Translations under genes and position numbers: made by a program
Origin: Symploca sp. SIO3C6
GTDB lineage: Bacteria; Cyanobacteriota; Cyanobacteriia; Cyanobacteriales; Coleofasciculaceae
Assembly: GCA_010692425.1 (NCBI GenBank)
Contig: JAAHHJ010000012.1
Span: forward strand, 41,521 to 87,798
Direction of reading: 5' to 3'
Length of the DNA stretch: 46,278 nucleotides
Notes under the pieces: model-generated
Databases searched by the model: none
What the model saw: the letters and a program-made list of their open reading frames with translations, nothing else
What the model was told of the DNA's origin: nothing
In this document: positions 35,249-44,889 of the stretch, in pieces
How positions within the stretch are numbered: the first letter of the stretch is position 1
Layout of the letters: each line of letters begins with the position of its first letter

Positions 35249-36964
35249 TTACCGACTAGCAATGGGCATCCGCCAGCCGGTGCCAAAAGCACGATCCGTA
35301 ACTTTCAATCCAGGAGGGGCTTGTCTGCGCTTGAACTCAGCACGAGTTACTAGCCGGATCACTTTGTTAACAACTACTGGATTGTGTCCAGCTTCAATAA
35401 TTTGAGCAGCTCCTTGGTGTTGATGAATCATTCTATACAAAATATCATCGAGAATATCGTAGGGCGGCAGGGATGCTTGGTCAACTTGACCTGGTTTGAG
35501 TTCAGCACTGGGAGGTTTAGTCAAGATATTAGTAGGAATCAGTGGTAATTTTGGATTTTGGATTTTGAATTTTAGATGGAGAAATGAGTTCAATTCCAAA
35601 TCAGAATTAAGCCATTTGCACAGAGAATAGACACGAGTTTTCGGAACATCAGCAATGACAGCTAATCCACCATTCATATCGCCATAGAGAGTACAATAAC
35701 CCACTGCCATCTCTGACTTATTGCCAGTAGAAAGGAGGAGGTAGCCAAACTTATTAGAGATTGCCATTAACAAGTTGCCTCGAATCCGCGATTGAATATT
35801 CTCCTCAGCAATCCCAAACTCTGTTCCTGCAAATAGAGGTTCTAAGGTTCGATCATAATCCTGCATCAGCTCCTCAATGGGCAGGGTATGAGACTTAATA
35901 CCCAAATTTTCTACTAGCAAAAGAGCATCTTTAAGGGAATGATCAGAACTATAGGGGGAAGGCATGAGGACAGCCAAGACATTATCAGCGCCTAAAGCTT
36001 CAGTAGCAATTGCTGCCACTAGTGCCGAATCAATACCTCCACTCAAACCAATGACTGCCTTCTGAAAGCCGCACTTTCTGCTGTAGTCGCGTACACCCAA
36101 AACTAGCGCTGACCAAATTTCTTCGTCAAGGCTGGTGGGTGCTAGGGCAATTTTTGCAGCTTCTCCAGAAGCAAGCTCTCGCCTCTGTTGATCAAATTCT
36201 AAAACCTTCAAATCCGTCTCAAAGGGACTAAGTAAACACACCTTCTCGCCAGCACGGTTAAATGCCACACTACTGCCATCAAAGATTAGGTCATCGTTAG
36301 CCCCTACCTGATTGGCATAAATGATCGGTTGCTGGTAGCGCTTAGCACTGTGGTGCAGCATTGCTTCCCGCAATTGCTGCTTACCAGCGGTGTAGGGTGA
36401 TGCTGAGAGATTAACTAAAATATCTACCCCTTGAGTCGCTAACTCTGTAATCGGATTAACTTGGTAATTACGCTTGCCCCAAAATTCCTCATCATTCCAC
36501 AAATCCTCGCAGATAGTAACCCCGATGCGCACTCCATCTATAGTAAAAGCATTACTCTCAAGACCCGGTTCAAAATAGCGATGTTCATCAAAGACATCAT
36601 AAGTTGGCAAGAGTCGCTTGTGAAAGATCTGTTTTACCTTGCCTTCTTCTAACAAAGCAATGCTATTGAACAGAGGTTTGCCACCAGTAAAGCGAGCTTT
36701 GGGATTTGGTTCTACTGTACCCACCAAGACTGCCAGCAGAGGTGGTAAATCCTGTGCTAGCTGTTGCAAACTAGTTGCCATTAATGCCACAAAACTGGGA
36801 TTGAGCAGCAAGTCTCGTGGCGGATAGCCGCAAAGAGAAAGTTCCGGTGTTAGCAAAAGGCGAGTATCCTGAGAAGTTGCCTCTTGAGCGGCTTCCAGAA
36901 TTTGTTGAGCATTGCCAGTAAGATCACCAATGGTGGGATTAAGTTGGGCAATCGCGATTTTCAT
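35249..36964 (-). CDS. nadE: Glutamine-dependent NAD+ synthetase
   Basis: 571 aa from ATG at 36964 (MKIAIAQLNPTIGDLTGN); a 13-codon upstream extension is unlikely to be translated. The N-terminal glutaminase of nitrilase type has the Glu (LLTPELSLCGYPPRD), Lys (FHKRLLPTYDVFDE) and Cys (VTICEDLWND) triad. The C-terminal ATP-pyrophosphatase has the P-loop GLSGGIDSALVAA and STGNKSEMAVGYCTLYGD. It makes NAD+ from deamido-NAD. An ~20-residue insert (residues ~454-476, LHLKFKIQNPKLPL) matches a TTTGGATTTTGAATTT-type dispersed cyanobacterial repeat in frame. nadD lies 0.9 kb upstream on the same strand. Confidence 0.95.
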   Translation of the reverse strand: MKIAIAQLNPTIGDLTGNAQQILEAAQEATSQDTRLLLTPELSLCGYPPRDLLLNPSFVALMATSLQQLAQDLPPLLAVLVGTVEPNPKARFTGGKPLFNSIALLEEGKVKQIFHKRLLPTYDVFDEHRYFEPGLESNAFTIDGVRIGVTICEDLWNDEEFWGKRNYQVNPITELATQGVDILVNLSASPYTAGKQQLREAMLHHSAKRYQQPIIYANQVGANDDLIFDGSSVAFNRAGEKVCLLSPFETDLKVLEFDQQRRELASGEAAKIALAPTSLDEEIWSALVLGVRDYSRKCGFQKAVIGLSGGIDSALVAAIATEALGADNVLAVLMPSPYSSDHSLKDALLLVENLGIKSHTLPIEELMQDYDRTLEPLFAGTEFGIAEENIQSRIRGNLLMAISNKFGYLLLSTGNKSEMAVGYCTLYGDMNGGLAVIADVPKTRVYSLCKWLNSDLELNSFLHLKFKIQNPKLPLIPTNILTKPPSAELKPGQVDQASLPPYDILDDILYRMIHQHQGAAQIIEAGHNPVVVNKVIRLVTRAEFKRRQAPPGLKVTDRAFGTGWRMPIASR

Positions 36965-37238
36965 GTAAATTTCAACGAAGAAGGGAATAGATTCTATTTT
37001 CAAGGGGTTTGATCAAAACCCCTTGATGTAGAGGACACGGGGATATGGGGATACAGAGACACAGGGACACGAAGAAGACTCAAACCAACTCTCTGCCTCA
37101 CCGCGTCTCCCCTTCTCCGCGTCAGCCTCAACCAACTACTTATGGCTGCAACCATTTTCAAGTTAGACATTGGCGCGAATGCGATCGCAAACATTGGGCT
37201 TAGATACTGTAAATGTATAAGTATAAACAGGTTGAGTC

Positions 37239-37415
37239 ATGAATTTAGAAGAACTAGAAAATTCCTATCGAGAAGAGATGGATCAACTGGGAAACAGACT
37301 TCAAAATGCAGTCCTAGCCCTTGCTCAGGCAGAAGCGATTATTGCCCAGATGGGAGACATCATGCAGAACCTAAACGCAATTGTTGAAGAATTTATCCAA
37401 CAACAGCAACAATAA
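37239..37415 (+). CDS. Small coiled-coil protein
   Basis: 58 aa, too short for most gene finders. It starts MNLEELENSYREEMDQLGNR and ends in EEFIQQQQQ. Heptad spacing of hydrophobic residues (LQNAVLALAQAEAIIAQMGDI, cut here to the motif AVLALAQAEAIIAQMG) predicts a coiled coil. The ATG has CAGG nine bases upstream and codon use looks like coding sequence. It converges with the receiver gene; the stops are two bases apart. No family recognised. Confidence 0.6.
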   Translation: MNLEELENSYREEMDQLGNRLQNAVLALAQAEAIIAQMGDIMQNLNAIVEEFIQQQQQ

Positions 37416-37417
37416 TC

Positions 37418-37783
37418 TTAGCCTTGGGTCTCCAGCTCTGCCTGAATTACTCTACGTATTTCTCTCGGAGTTGTGGGTTTTACCAAGAAACGACGAACAC
37501 CAAGCATTTGCGCTCGCTTTTTTTCTGCTGAGAAGGCGTAAGCTGAAAGGACAACTACTGGTAACTCCTTCCATTGAGATTGTCTTAGTTTTTCTATCAG
37601 CGTAAAGCCGTCAATTTGTGGCAACTTGAGATCTAGCAAAATCAAGTCAGGTTGAAATTCAGACAGAGATTGCAGAAAGCCTTGACCGTCAGGTAAAGCG
37701 CAAACTTCATATCCCCATAAAATTAAGTGTTCAGTGATAATTTCTCGATTGAAATTATCATCTTCAAGGAACAGGATTTTCAT
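37418..37783 (-). CDS. Single-domain response regulator (CheY-like)
   Basis: 121 aa, receiver domain only. Acidic pocket in LEDD, phospho-acceptor Asp51 (LILLDLKLPQIDG), Ser80 (VVVLSAYA) and Lys102 (FLVKPTTP) are present. No output domain, so it acts through protein contact with a partner kinase or phosphorelay protein. It sits 26 bp downstream of nadD on the same strand and could be cotranscribed with it. Confidence 0.92.
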   Translation of the reverse strand: MKILFLEDDNFNREIITEHLILWGYEVCALPDGQGFLQSLSEFQPDLILLDLKLPQIDGFTLIEKLRQSQWKELPVVVLSAYAFSAEKKRAQMLGVRRFLVKPTTPREIRRVIQAELETQG

Positions 37784-37808
37784 TAGCAGTTGGCTAGCTT
37801 TGTTTGGT

Positions 37809-38402
37809 TTAACTATTAGGTGCCGCTTGCTGGCATGAGTACAGATGTTCTTGATGGATATAATCTTTGACGGCTCTGGTCAAAGCTTGTGTGTCTCCCC
37901 AATCCCGATATCCTGTTGAGGAAACTGATGGTACCTGTAACTGTGCGATCGCTGCTTCTGTTCCTAGCTTACGCAAACCTTCGAGATCTGCTTGATTTAT
38001 TGCATATCCTGGACGCGGCACCACTAACAACTTAACTTGTCTTAACAATTTTTCCACCTGATACCAACACTTTATCTGGTTGACTAAGTCGGAACCAATC
38101 ACTAGAGTTAGATCTACTTGCAAACCCAACTGGCGTCGGACAGCATCAACAGTTTCTAAGGTTCTGGGGCTACTCAAATTTTGACAAAGACTAATGTTTT
38201 GCCTAGGTGCTGACATTTCCTCAATCAACAACTTTAGCATCTGTGAGCGATGTTTTAGGGGTGTTTGTTGAGACTTAAGAGGGTTATCTGATGCCCAAAC
38301 TATTACTAAGTCATAATTATGGGATAGCCAATTGAGAATGACTTGATGAGCTGCTGTTGGCGGATCTGCACTGGTACCAAACAAAGCCGCATTAACTATC
38401 AT
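37809..38402 (-). CDS. nadD: Nicotinate-nucleotide adenylyltransferase
   Basis: 197 aa. Adenylyltransferase fold with ALFGTSADPPTAAHQ (the HxGH-like motif is TAAH), PLKSQQTPLKHRSQML, VIGSDLVNQIKCWYQ and the ISSTGYR-like SVSSTGYRDW in place of the common ISST-x-x-R. It transfers AMP to nicotinate mononucleotide, one step before NadE. GAGGAG lies 5-6 bases before the ATG. nadE is close on the same strand, with the receiver gene between them. Confidence 0.9.
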   Translation of the reverse strand: MIVNAALFGTSADPPTAAHQVILNWLSHNYDLVIVWASDNPLKSQQTPLKHRSQMLKLLIEEMSAPRQNISLCQNLSSPRTLETVDAVRRQLGLQVDLTLVIGSDLVNQIKCWYQVEKLLRQVKLLVVPRPGYAINQADLEGLRKLGTEAAIAQLQVPSVSSTGYRDWGDTQALTRAVKDYIHQEHLYSCQQAAPNS

Positions 38403-39009
38403 AAAAACTCCTCAAGATTACTAGTTAGTCAAGTAATTATGGATTTTGGCTTTAAGCTAGCGAAGTGGGACATTCTGCTTAAGTGAGTACATAGTGTCTT
38501 AGTATTCTTCTGCTACGAGAAACTTACGCAAAACTCTAGAAATCTCTATAAATCTATCGCTTTAGTGTTCTCTTCTGAGCTTCAACCAAGGTAGTCGACT
38601 CCTACTTGTCCACAGGCAATCCCCCTATAGCCTAGGTTTCTAAGGGTTTTAGCTTATCGCTTGGTGCATCTGCTGGCGTTAAGTGAGGCATTATCGTCTC
38701 TGTAGGCGATAAACCCACACTCACTCCATAGTTTTTCATCAGGCAATTAATCTCAAGAATAAGCAAGTGACAACTATCTTACCTGATGTGAATACTAATT
38801 ATAGGAAATCCAACCACCTTACCTGCACGAACGTGCTGCTTCGCTAATAGAAAACACCTTGAGTGTGCTGGCTACAAAATATTTGTCATTGAGATGCAAG
38901 GTGCAAACGCACAAGTTGTTTCTAGGTTCTATCACTATTGGGATGAGCAGATGAACAAAATTTTGTTTTTTCTACCATAAAAGTGGAGCTTAAGCAATAG
39001 TGTTGAGAG
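38403..39009. other. Intergenic region, possible decayed element
   Basis: About 600 bp without a supported gene. On the minus strand 38620-38740 reads a short open stretch (KNYGVSVGLSPTETIMPHL and onward) whose Pro/Thr-rich end is reminiscent of the decayed C-terminus of a TnpB-type protein, but this is weak. No terminal repeats were found. Confidence 0.25.
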
Positions 39010-39199
39010 ATGGATGAAACTTCTGACAAAGTTGAGATCAAACTTAAAATTCCAGGAATGGAAGCTAAGGCTCTTGAAGTTGAAGTCACACTCAGACAGA
39101 GTTTCCATCAGTGATGAGTACCAGGAAGAAACCCAGACTGAAGAAAAAGGCATGGTGTACTCCGAATTCCACTATGGCAAATTCACAGGGAGAGATTAG
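39010..39199 (+). pseudogene. Frameshifted fragment of small heat-shock protein (Hsp20)
   Basis: From ATG at 39010 one frame codes DKVEIKLKIPGMEAKALEVEVT and ends at a TGA; the next frame then codes DRVSISDEYQEETQTEEKG, MVYSEFHYGKFTG and a TAG. Together these follow the first half of the alpha-crystallin domain of class A bacterial Hsp20 (pattern ELPGMDxKDLDVEVT ... VSISGERxxExxTEEKG ... SEFRYGKF). A one-base frameshift lies near 39090-39100. Both the N-terminal arm and the C-terminal half (with the usual GxL motif) are absent, so it is a remnant of an Hsp20 chaperone gene. Confidence 0.65.
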
Positions 39200-39279
39200 T
39201 TTAAATCACGCTAGACACAAGGAAAAACAAGAACTAAAAACACTCTAAATTGAAGCAATAAATCACAATAACAAAATAC

Positions 39280-39321
39280 ATTACTTATTACTTATTACTT
39301 ATTACTTATTACTTATTACTT
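39280..39321. repeat. ATTACTT heptamer tandem array (STRR)
   Basis: Six perfect copies of ATTACTT, the same unit and orientation as 1-126, 35 bp downstream of the ftsH stop codon. Confidence 0.95.
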
Positions 39322-39355
39322 GTCTTTAGCAAATATTTAGGTAATCGATAATAAA

Positions 39356-41338
39356 CTACTGCGCAGCCAATTTCGCTTTTTGCCCCCCATTATTGAGGGT
39401 GCTTTGCATCAGCAGCATACCCTGGGGAAATTTACCTGCACGCAGCCATTCCTCCATCTCTGAAGTTGTCTGGGCGCAGTTGAGTAGCTCTCGCAGTTGT
39501 TGCCCTTCCAAGACTTCTTGCTCAAGAAGAGTTTGTGCTGTTTGTTCAAGCAATTCCCGATTCTTGTCTAAAATACTCAGAGCAATGTGATGCGCCCCCT
39601 CAATAATTGCCTTCACCTCCTTGTCAATCTCCTCAGCAACCTTGGGACTAACGGGACGGCGAGGATTGGTGAAACTTTCTAAAAACTGCTGTTGGATCTT
39701 CTCGAAGGCAACTGGACCTAATTGCTCACTCATACCGTAGAGAGTAACAAAACGTTCTGCCAAATCAGTGGCTTTTTGGATATCATCACTGGCTCCAGTG
39801 GATACTTTACCAAAAATCAACTCTTCTGCTGAGCGCCCACCCAAAAGAGTAGCAATCCGACCACGAATTTCATCTTCAATCATTAAGAAGCGGTCTTCCT
39901 CTGGTAATTGCAGTGTATAACCCAAAGCACCAATACCGCGAGGTACAACCGAGATCTTTTCGAGACTACCAGCACCAGGCATCAGAGTTCCAATAATTGC
40001 ATGACCAACTTCGTGATAAGCAACAGTCTTTTTCTCTAGTTCATTGAGAACACGAGACCTTTTCTCTAACCCAGTTAAAACACGCTCAATTGCCTCATTG
40101 AATTGAGCCATACTCACAGCTTGAGAGTCTTGGCGAGCTGCTAAAAGAGCGGCTTCGTTGATCAGATTAGCCAAATCTGCTCCAGCAAACCCTGGAGTGC
40201 GAGCAGCCAGCTTAGCAAAATCGACATCTTCAGCTAGCTTGACATTTTTAGCATGAACTTGGAAAATTGCTTCTCGACCAATCTTGTCAGGGCGATCAAC
40301 TACTATCTGGCGGTCAAAACGACCAGGACGCATCAAAGCAGGATCCAGCACTTCGGGGCGGTTAGTGGCAGCTAGGAGAATAACGCCGAGATTAGGCTCA
40401 AAGCCATCAAGTTCTGAGAGTAATTGATGGAGGGTTTGTTCCCGCTCATCATTGCCGCCAATAAATGAGCTGGCACTAGCTCTGGACTTGCCGAGGGCAT
40501 CCAATTCGTCAATGAACACTAGACAGGGAGCTTCTTGTTTAGCTTGTTCAAAGAGATCACGAACTCGCGATGCCCCAACGCCAACGAATAATTCAATAAA
40601 TTCCGAGCCAGAAATACTGAAGAAAGGAACCCCAGCCTCGCCAGCAATCGCCTTTGCCAAGAGTGTCTTGCCTGTGCCTGGTGGGCCTACTAGTAAAACC
40701 CCTTTGGGGATTTTTGCGCCCAAGTGAGTGTATTTACTGCGATGTTTTAGAAAATCTACAATCTCTTGCAGTTCCATCTTGGCTTCATCTACCCCAGCCA
40801 CATCATCAAAGCTGACGCCTGTAGAACCTTCTGAGTAAATATGAGCTTTACTTTTACCAAAGGTAAGGGCAGCAGGACCATTAGTCTGAGAGCGACCTAC
40901 TAACCAAATCCACAAACCAAAGAAGATTATTGGCCATAAAATCCAGCCCAGTATGCTGCCGAAAGTTCCACCAGAATTCTTGGAAGGCAGAGCCGAATAT
41001 TCTACCTCATACTCACGGAGAATTTTCGGCAATTCTAAATCGGGAGCCACTGGAATTGTGACGTGAACCTGGCTTGGTTCCTCACCAGTTTGAGTACTAG
41101 CTTGATCAAATTTCAGAACGTACTCAATGCGGTCAGAACCAACTTTGGCACTAGCTACCTGACGATCTTTTACCTGATCAATAAACTTGCTGTAAGGTAT
41201 TTTTTGCTCCTGAGGCCCCCGAAAGAAGAGCAGATTGAGTAATAGAAGCCAGCTCAAGAGGATAATTAAGCTACGACCAAACTGCCTACTAGGCTCAGGC
41301 GTTTTAGTTCGTTGATTTGTATCGGTATCAATAGGCAT
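39356..41338 (-). CDS. ftsH: ATP-dependent zinc metalloprotease FtsH
   Basis: 660 aa from ATG at 41338, supported by AAGGAG nine bases upstream; a longer frame to 41404 is not. Two membrane helices (~22-40 and ~124-146) flank a lumenal or periplasmic domain. The AAA+ core has Walker A GPPGTGKT, Walker [13 protein letters not shown] and the SRH with [20 protein letters not shown]; the protease has the zinc motif HEVGH. It degrades damaged membrane proteins, including PSII D1 in cyanobacteria. Which of the usual four cyanobacterial FtsH types this is cannot be told. No cotranscribed neighbour. Confidence 0.96.
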   Translation of the reverse strand: MPIDTDTNQRTKTPEPSRQFGRSLIILLSWLLLLNLLFFRGPQEQKIPYSKFIDQVKDRQVASAKVGSDRIEYVLKFDQASTQTGEEPSQVHVTIPVAPDLELPKILREYEVEYSALPSKNSGGTFGSILGWILWPIIFFGLWIWLVGRSQTNGPAALTFGKSKAHIYSEGSTGVSFDDVAGVDEAKMELQEIVDFLKHRSKYTHLGAKIPKGVLLVGPPGTGKTLLAKAIAGEAGVPFFSISGSEFIELFVGVGASRVRDLFEQAKQEAPCLVFIDELDALGKSRASASSFIGGNDEREQTLHQLLSELDGFEPNLGVILLAATNRPEVLDPALMRPGRFDRQIVVDRPDKIGREAIFQVHAKNVKLAEDVDFAKLAARTPGFAGADLANLINEAALLAARQDSQAVSMAQFNEAIERVLTGLEKRSRVLNELEKKTVAYHEVGHAIIGTLMPGAGSLEKISVVPRGIGALGYTLQLPEEDRFLMIEDEIRGRIATLLGGRSAEELIFGKVSTGASDDIQKATDLAERFVTLYGMSEQLGPVAFEKIQQQFLESFTNPRRPVSPKVAEEIDKEVKAIIEGAHHIALSILDKNRELLEQTAQTLLEQEVLEGQQLRELLNCAQTTSEMEEWLRAGKFPQGMLLMQSTLNNGGQKAKLAAQ

Positions 41339-41526
41339 TTGTGATTGCTCCTTACTGCCTTTAATAAAGAAGTGCCTCTTTGAACTCCTGTATTCTGTGA
41401 ACAACTCTCTGTTCTACATCTGTCAATTGCCTTTTTGAGATCGAAAGCAAATCTTAACATCTGTGTGATCCGCGAAACCACCAAACGCCAGTCTGCCAGA
41501 AGCATAAACTATTTGATCTTTGAGCC

Positions 41527-42192
41527 TTATCGCGATACGCTCTCTTGTCTCCAGGGTGCTTGTGCTAATAGGTTGCGAACCTCTTCATCAGTGGTTTGCA
41601 AGAAGTCCTCATACCAAATCCCAATCGCGTAGAGCGGATGCGGCGTCTTCAGACACACGACTTTTTCTATCTTCAGTTCTAACTGATTGCAGATTGATGG
41701 TGGAGCTACTGGCACAGCGACAATGATACCTACAGGCTGCTGCTGTTGTAAGGTGGCAAGGGCAGCACGCAGGGTTGAACCAGTGGCGATACCATCATCG
41801 ATAAGAATTAGTTTACGACCTTCGATGTTCAAAGCTCGACGATTGCCCCGATAAGCGTGGTGGCGTCGCTCTAATTCTTTTTGTTCCTCAAAGGCAACCC
41901 GATTGATGGTTTCTGTGGAGATGCCTAACTCTGTGACTACTGCCTCATTAATTACCATGGCTCCGCCCATGGCAATTGCTCCCATTGCCAACTCTTTGTG
42001 TCCGGGTACACCCAGCTTCCGCACTAAGCAAATATCCAAAGGGGCATTGAGTACCTTTGCTACTTCAAATGCTACTGGGACACCTCCTCGAGGAAGGGCT
42101 AGTACTATCACTTCTGAACGATGGGCATAAGCTATGAGTCTTTTTGCTAGGAGTTGTCCTGCTTGAGTTCGGTTTTTAAATCTCCTTTTCAT
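41527..42192 (-). CDS. Phosphoribosyltransferase-fold protein
   Basis: 221 aa from ATG at 42192, which has AGAGG eight bases before it (the frame is open to a GTG at 42201). The PRPP-binding motif ILIDDGIATGSTLRAAL is intact, with LALPRGGVPVAFEVAK and LVRKLGVPGHKELAMGAIA before it, as in the PF00156 family of uncharacterised PRTases often found near hydrolase or stress genes. The substrate is unknown. It is in the same direction as ftsH but 190 bp away. Confidence 0.88.
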   Translation of the reverse strand: MKRRFKNRTQAGQLLAKRLIAYAHRSEVIVLALPRGGVPVAFEVAKVLNAPLDICLVRKLGVPGHKELAMGAIAMGGAMVINEAVVTELGISTETINRVAFEEQKELERRHHAYRGNRRALNIEGRKLILIDDGIATGSTLRAALATLQQQQPVGIIVAVPVAPPSICNQLELKIEKVVCLKTPHPLYAIGIWYEDFLQTTDEEVRNLLAQAPWRQESVSR

Positions 42193-42237
42193 TACACTCA
42201 CCTCTGTTGCCTGAGTGAGGAGTGAACGTTTTTTTCC

Positions 42238-42483
42238 TCAGAAGCACTCGTCTTGCAGTAGCACTTGAGTAGGGCTAAGTTCCGGGGGTGCCTTCAGTTG
42301 TAAAACCCCTGGCTTTCCTGCTGGAGAGATTAAGGGGTGAGGTTCTGTAGGTAATTTCCAAGCATTAGGAATAAATTGACGCTCAAAGCTTGGACTTGGT
42401 TCTTCCCAAGGATCACTTATAGTTTGAGAATCAGTATCTGGGGCTGTTTGACGGGGAGGATCTCTCGATAAGTTTTCCAACAT
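42238..42483 (-). CDS. Small Pro-rich hypothetical protein
   Basis: 81 aa, rich in Pro and Ser, without membrane segments or recognised domains; likely disordered. AGGA and GGGAG lie upstream of the ATG. It sits 36 bp before the PRTase gene on the same strand, so it may be its operon leader gene. It could be a lineage-specific protein or a chance frame. Confidence 0.5.
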   Translation of the reverse strand: MLENLSRDPPRQTAPDTDSQTISDPWEEPSPSFERQFIPNAWKLPTEPHPLISPAGKPGVLQLKAPPELSPTQVLLQDECF

Positions 42484-42639
42484 TGTCCTGTGCTCCCATT
42501 ATTGCCTATGGCGCTCATTACCACTGACTATTGGGATTTATTAATGAGCCTAATGAGCTACTACTTTCATCATAGCAAAATTAACCAAAAGGGCGGCGTT
42601 TCTTTATCTCCTTAGGAAAAGATCACAGAATATGCCGCC

Positions 42640-42800
42640 CGTTGATTGCCATGAACCGTTAACCATTGAGAGTTCATCGTTCATTGTTGATTGTTCATTG
42701 GGAATGTATTCGACAGTTGTGGTATACATTCCCAATTAACTATGAACTATGAACCATGAGCCATGAGCCATGAACTATGAACCATGAACCATGAACAATT
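42640..42800. repeat. ATGAACCATG-type repeats flanking a 13-bp inverted repeat
   Basis: Multiple ATGAACTATGAACCATGAGCC-like copies flank an exact 13-bp inverted repeat, ATTGGGAATGTAT (42697-42709) and its complement (42724-42736), with a 14-nt loop. No T tract. The rest of the 325-bp gap (42484-42808) has no gene. Confidence 0.75.
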
Positions 42801-42808
42801 CAACAAAT

Positions 42809-44263
42809 CTAAAAAGATGTTGGGCAAGACCAGGTTAGTGATTCCCAGTCTTCATCAAAACTGAATAATTCTAAATGTTTGGGGTTAGCCATCAGTTCCT
42901 TCGCTACTAAATACCCGGCAATTGTCCAGGTTTGATATTTTCGCGCTTCTTTTCCGATCAGTCTGCCATTCTTGCCATCATAATATTCAGGCCATTGATT
43001 CTCGCCTATACGTTTTTCCGCAATTTCAATGGCTCTTTGTGCTAAATCGGTTCTACCTGTCTTCTGAGCAGCTGCTACTAAAGGCCAGAGGAGAACTGGC
43101 CAATTACCGCCATTATGATAGGACCAGGGGACGTTTTTCGGGTCGCAGCCAGTTACCATTTTCCATTCTAAACCTTCAACAGCTGGAAAACAGATTTTCA
43201 TCGGCATACCTCCCACTAAATCGTCCCATCTTTGTTCAATCAAATCCATAATTGATTGGGACTCTTGAGCGCTCGATAAAGAACAAATGATTGCTAACAA
43301 GTTTCCTTGTGCAAAGAAGCGGAAATCCATGCGCGCTGGTCCGAGATTACCTGCTAGATATCCTCCTTTATCTGGCATCCATTCAGTTAACCAGTAGGGA
43401 ATAGAATCTGGATAAATGTTGAACTTATTGACAGCAGTTTCGCCAAATTCTTCTCCCCGATATCGATAGATATCATTCAAACGTTTCAAATCTAGCCAGT
43501 AATACTCTCGAATATGAAAGTTGAGAGTATTCAAGCGCTGATTAATAAACTGGTTATAGACATCGCCCGGACGACCAGGTGCCAGTAGCTCCCGTGCTGC
43601 TCTTAAGGTAGCGTAAAATAGGGCTTGAATTTCCAAGGGATGCTCATAAACTCCCATGCGACGGTCAATCATAAAGGAGCCATCGGGAACCAGCATGGTG
43701 GGGAACATATCGAATCGATCCGCTAAGCATAGCTTCAGAATTTCGATAATTCCTCTTTGAAAATCTTCTCGGTGAGCCAGCTCCATATCTCCAGTGGCTT
43801 TAACGTAGGTACGCAACAGAATCACCCACCAGAGACTAGAATCAACAGGGGTAACTCTAGCGATCGCATGTTCCCCAAAATCTGCTGTCAAATACTGATC
43901 GCCATAGTTAGAAACAACCTTAAAGCTGGCTGGCATTAAACCTTGACCAGCATTAAAACAATCCATTTGTTTGGTTTCACTTTGTAGAGTTAATGTCTCT
44001 ACAAGGAAATTGCGCACAATTTCCGGCTTGCCAATGATTAGATAGATTAGTGCTGAAGAAACAAAATCGCGGACAAAGCAATGATTATAATTGAGCGCTT
44101 CTACGTCCGGATCGCGAGCGGCTACTGTTCCCACCGGGCGTCCTCTATAGTAGATTACTGACTCTTCTAGTGCCTGCCAAGCCTTGTCAAAAGTATCATT
44201 TTGTGTTACCTTTAGTCGCTGATTACACTCAAGTTCCAAGGATGACTCGTTGTCTTTTTTCAT
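42809..44263 (-). CDS. Alkaline/neutral invertase, GH100
   Basis: 484 aa, the usual length for cyanobacterial enzymes. It hydrolyses sucrose to glucose and fructose in the cytosol. Family signatures: [10 protein letters not shown] near residue 57, [30 protein letters not shown], and [20 protein letters not shown] (catalytic Asp region), plus [17 protein letters not shown] and [25 protein letters not shown] lies before the ATG. mtnB lies 8 bp upstream on the same strand, so they probably share an mRNA. Whether this is the InvA or InvB type was not settled. Confidence 0.94.
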   Translation of the reverse strand: MKKDNESSLELECNQRLKVTQNDTFDKAWQALEESVIYYRGRPVGTVAARDPDVEALNYNHCFVRDFVSSALIYLIIGKPEIVRNFLVETLTLQSETKQMDCFNAGQGLMPASFKVVSNYGDQYLTADFGEHAIARVTPVDSSLWWVILLRTYVKATGDMELAHREDFQRGIIEILKLCLADRFDMFPTMLVPDGSFMIDRRMGVYEHPLEIQALFYATLRAARELLAPGRPGDVYNQFINQRLNTLNFHIREYYWLDLKRLNDIYRYRGEEFGETAVNKFNIYPDSIPYWLTEWMPDKGGYLAGNLGPARMDFRFFAQGNLLAIICSLSSAQESQSIMDLIEQRWDDLVGGMPMKICFPAVEGLEWKMVTGCDPKNVPWSYHNGGNWPVLLWPLVAAAQKTGRTDLAQRAIEIAEKRIGENQWPEYYDGKNGRLIGKEARKYQTWTIAGYLVAKELMANPKHLELFSFDEDWESLTWSCPTSF

Positions 44264-44271
44264 AATCTTTC

Positions 44272-44889
44272 CTAGATGCTAATTTTCCAGGCAGCTACCA
44301 TATATCGGAAAATGTAGTCTGCTATTTCCACATAGTTGAAGGCTTCCTCAGTTGAGGATGCCCAAGCTGTTAAGCCGTGATCCCGGATTAGTAGAACATT
44401 CACCGACGGTGTCACGGTTTGAAAACGCTTGCGAATATCGCCAGCAATCCGAAGCACATCTAAATGATTGGCAAATAATGAGATTGCCACTTTGGGGTTT
44501 TCTTCCCTAACTCCAAGACCCTTGAGCATTTCTAAAGGTGGCAAAGTTAAGGTATCCTCATCTGTAAAGCGAGAAACTAGATTTGCCTCAATAGCGTGAA
44601 CATGATAGCAGGCTTGAGCTTGAGGAAAAAGTGAGTAGATAACCTGATGAATACTAGTCTCGGCTGAAGGATGAACCTCACAATTAGGTTTCTCCACAAC
44701 CTTGCCATTGGCAGCTATACGGATAAAGTCTCCACTGTTTAGCTGCCCTTTATTGCGCCCACTCGCAGTAATCCAGAAGCTGCCATCATTGATTTTAGCG
44801 GAGAGATTGCCAGCTGTTCCCAACATCCAGCCCTGCTGGTAGAAGTGCCTAGCAGCAGCAATTAGGGTTTGTCTGGGATCGGTTTTCAT
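44272..44889 (-). CDS. mtnB: Methylthioribulose-1-phosphate dehydratase
   Basis: 205 aa from ATG at 44889 with AAGG six bases before it; a TTG extension to 44907 is less likely. Class II aldolase/adducin fold: [24 protein letters not shown], the metal His motif [10 protein letters not shown] and RDHGLTAW. It dehydrates methylthioribulose-1-phosphate in methionine salvage. Its gene overlaps no other salvage gene here; the downstream neighbour is the invertase, an unrelated step. The related class II aldolases (fuculose) cannot be fully excluded, but the [11 protein letters not shown] stretch favours MtnB. Confidence 0.88.
   Translation of the reverse strand: MKTDPRQTLIAAARHFYQQGWMLGTAGNLSAKINDGSFWITASGRNKGQLNSGDFIRIAANGKVVEKPNCEVHPSAETSIHQVIYSLFPQAQACYHVHAIEANLVSRFTDEDTLTLPPLEMLKGLGVREENPKVAISLFANHLDVLRIAGDIRKRFQTVTPSVNVLLIRDHGLTAWASSTEEAFNYVEIADYIFRYMVAAWKISI

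Noticed and set aside
38620-38740. Possible TnpB C-terminal remnant on the minus strand
   Set aside because: Only a short Pro/Thr-rich stretch; no zinc-ribbon Cys pairs or element ends were found, so it is described only as part of an intergenic region.
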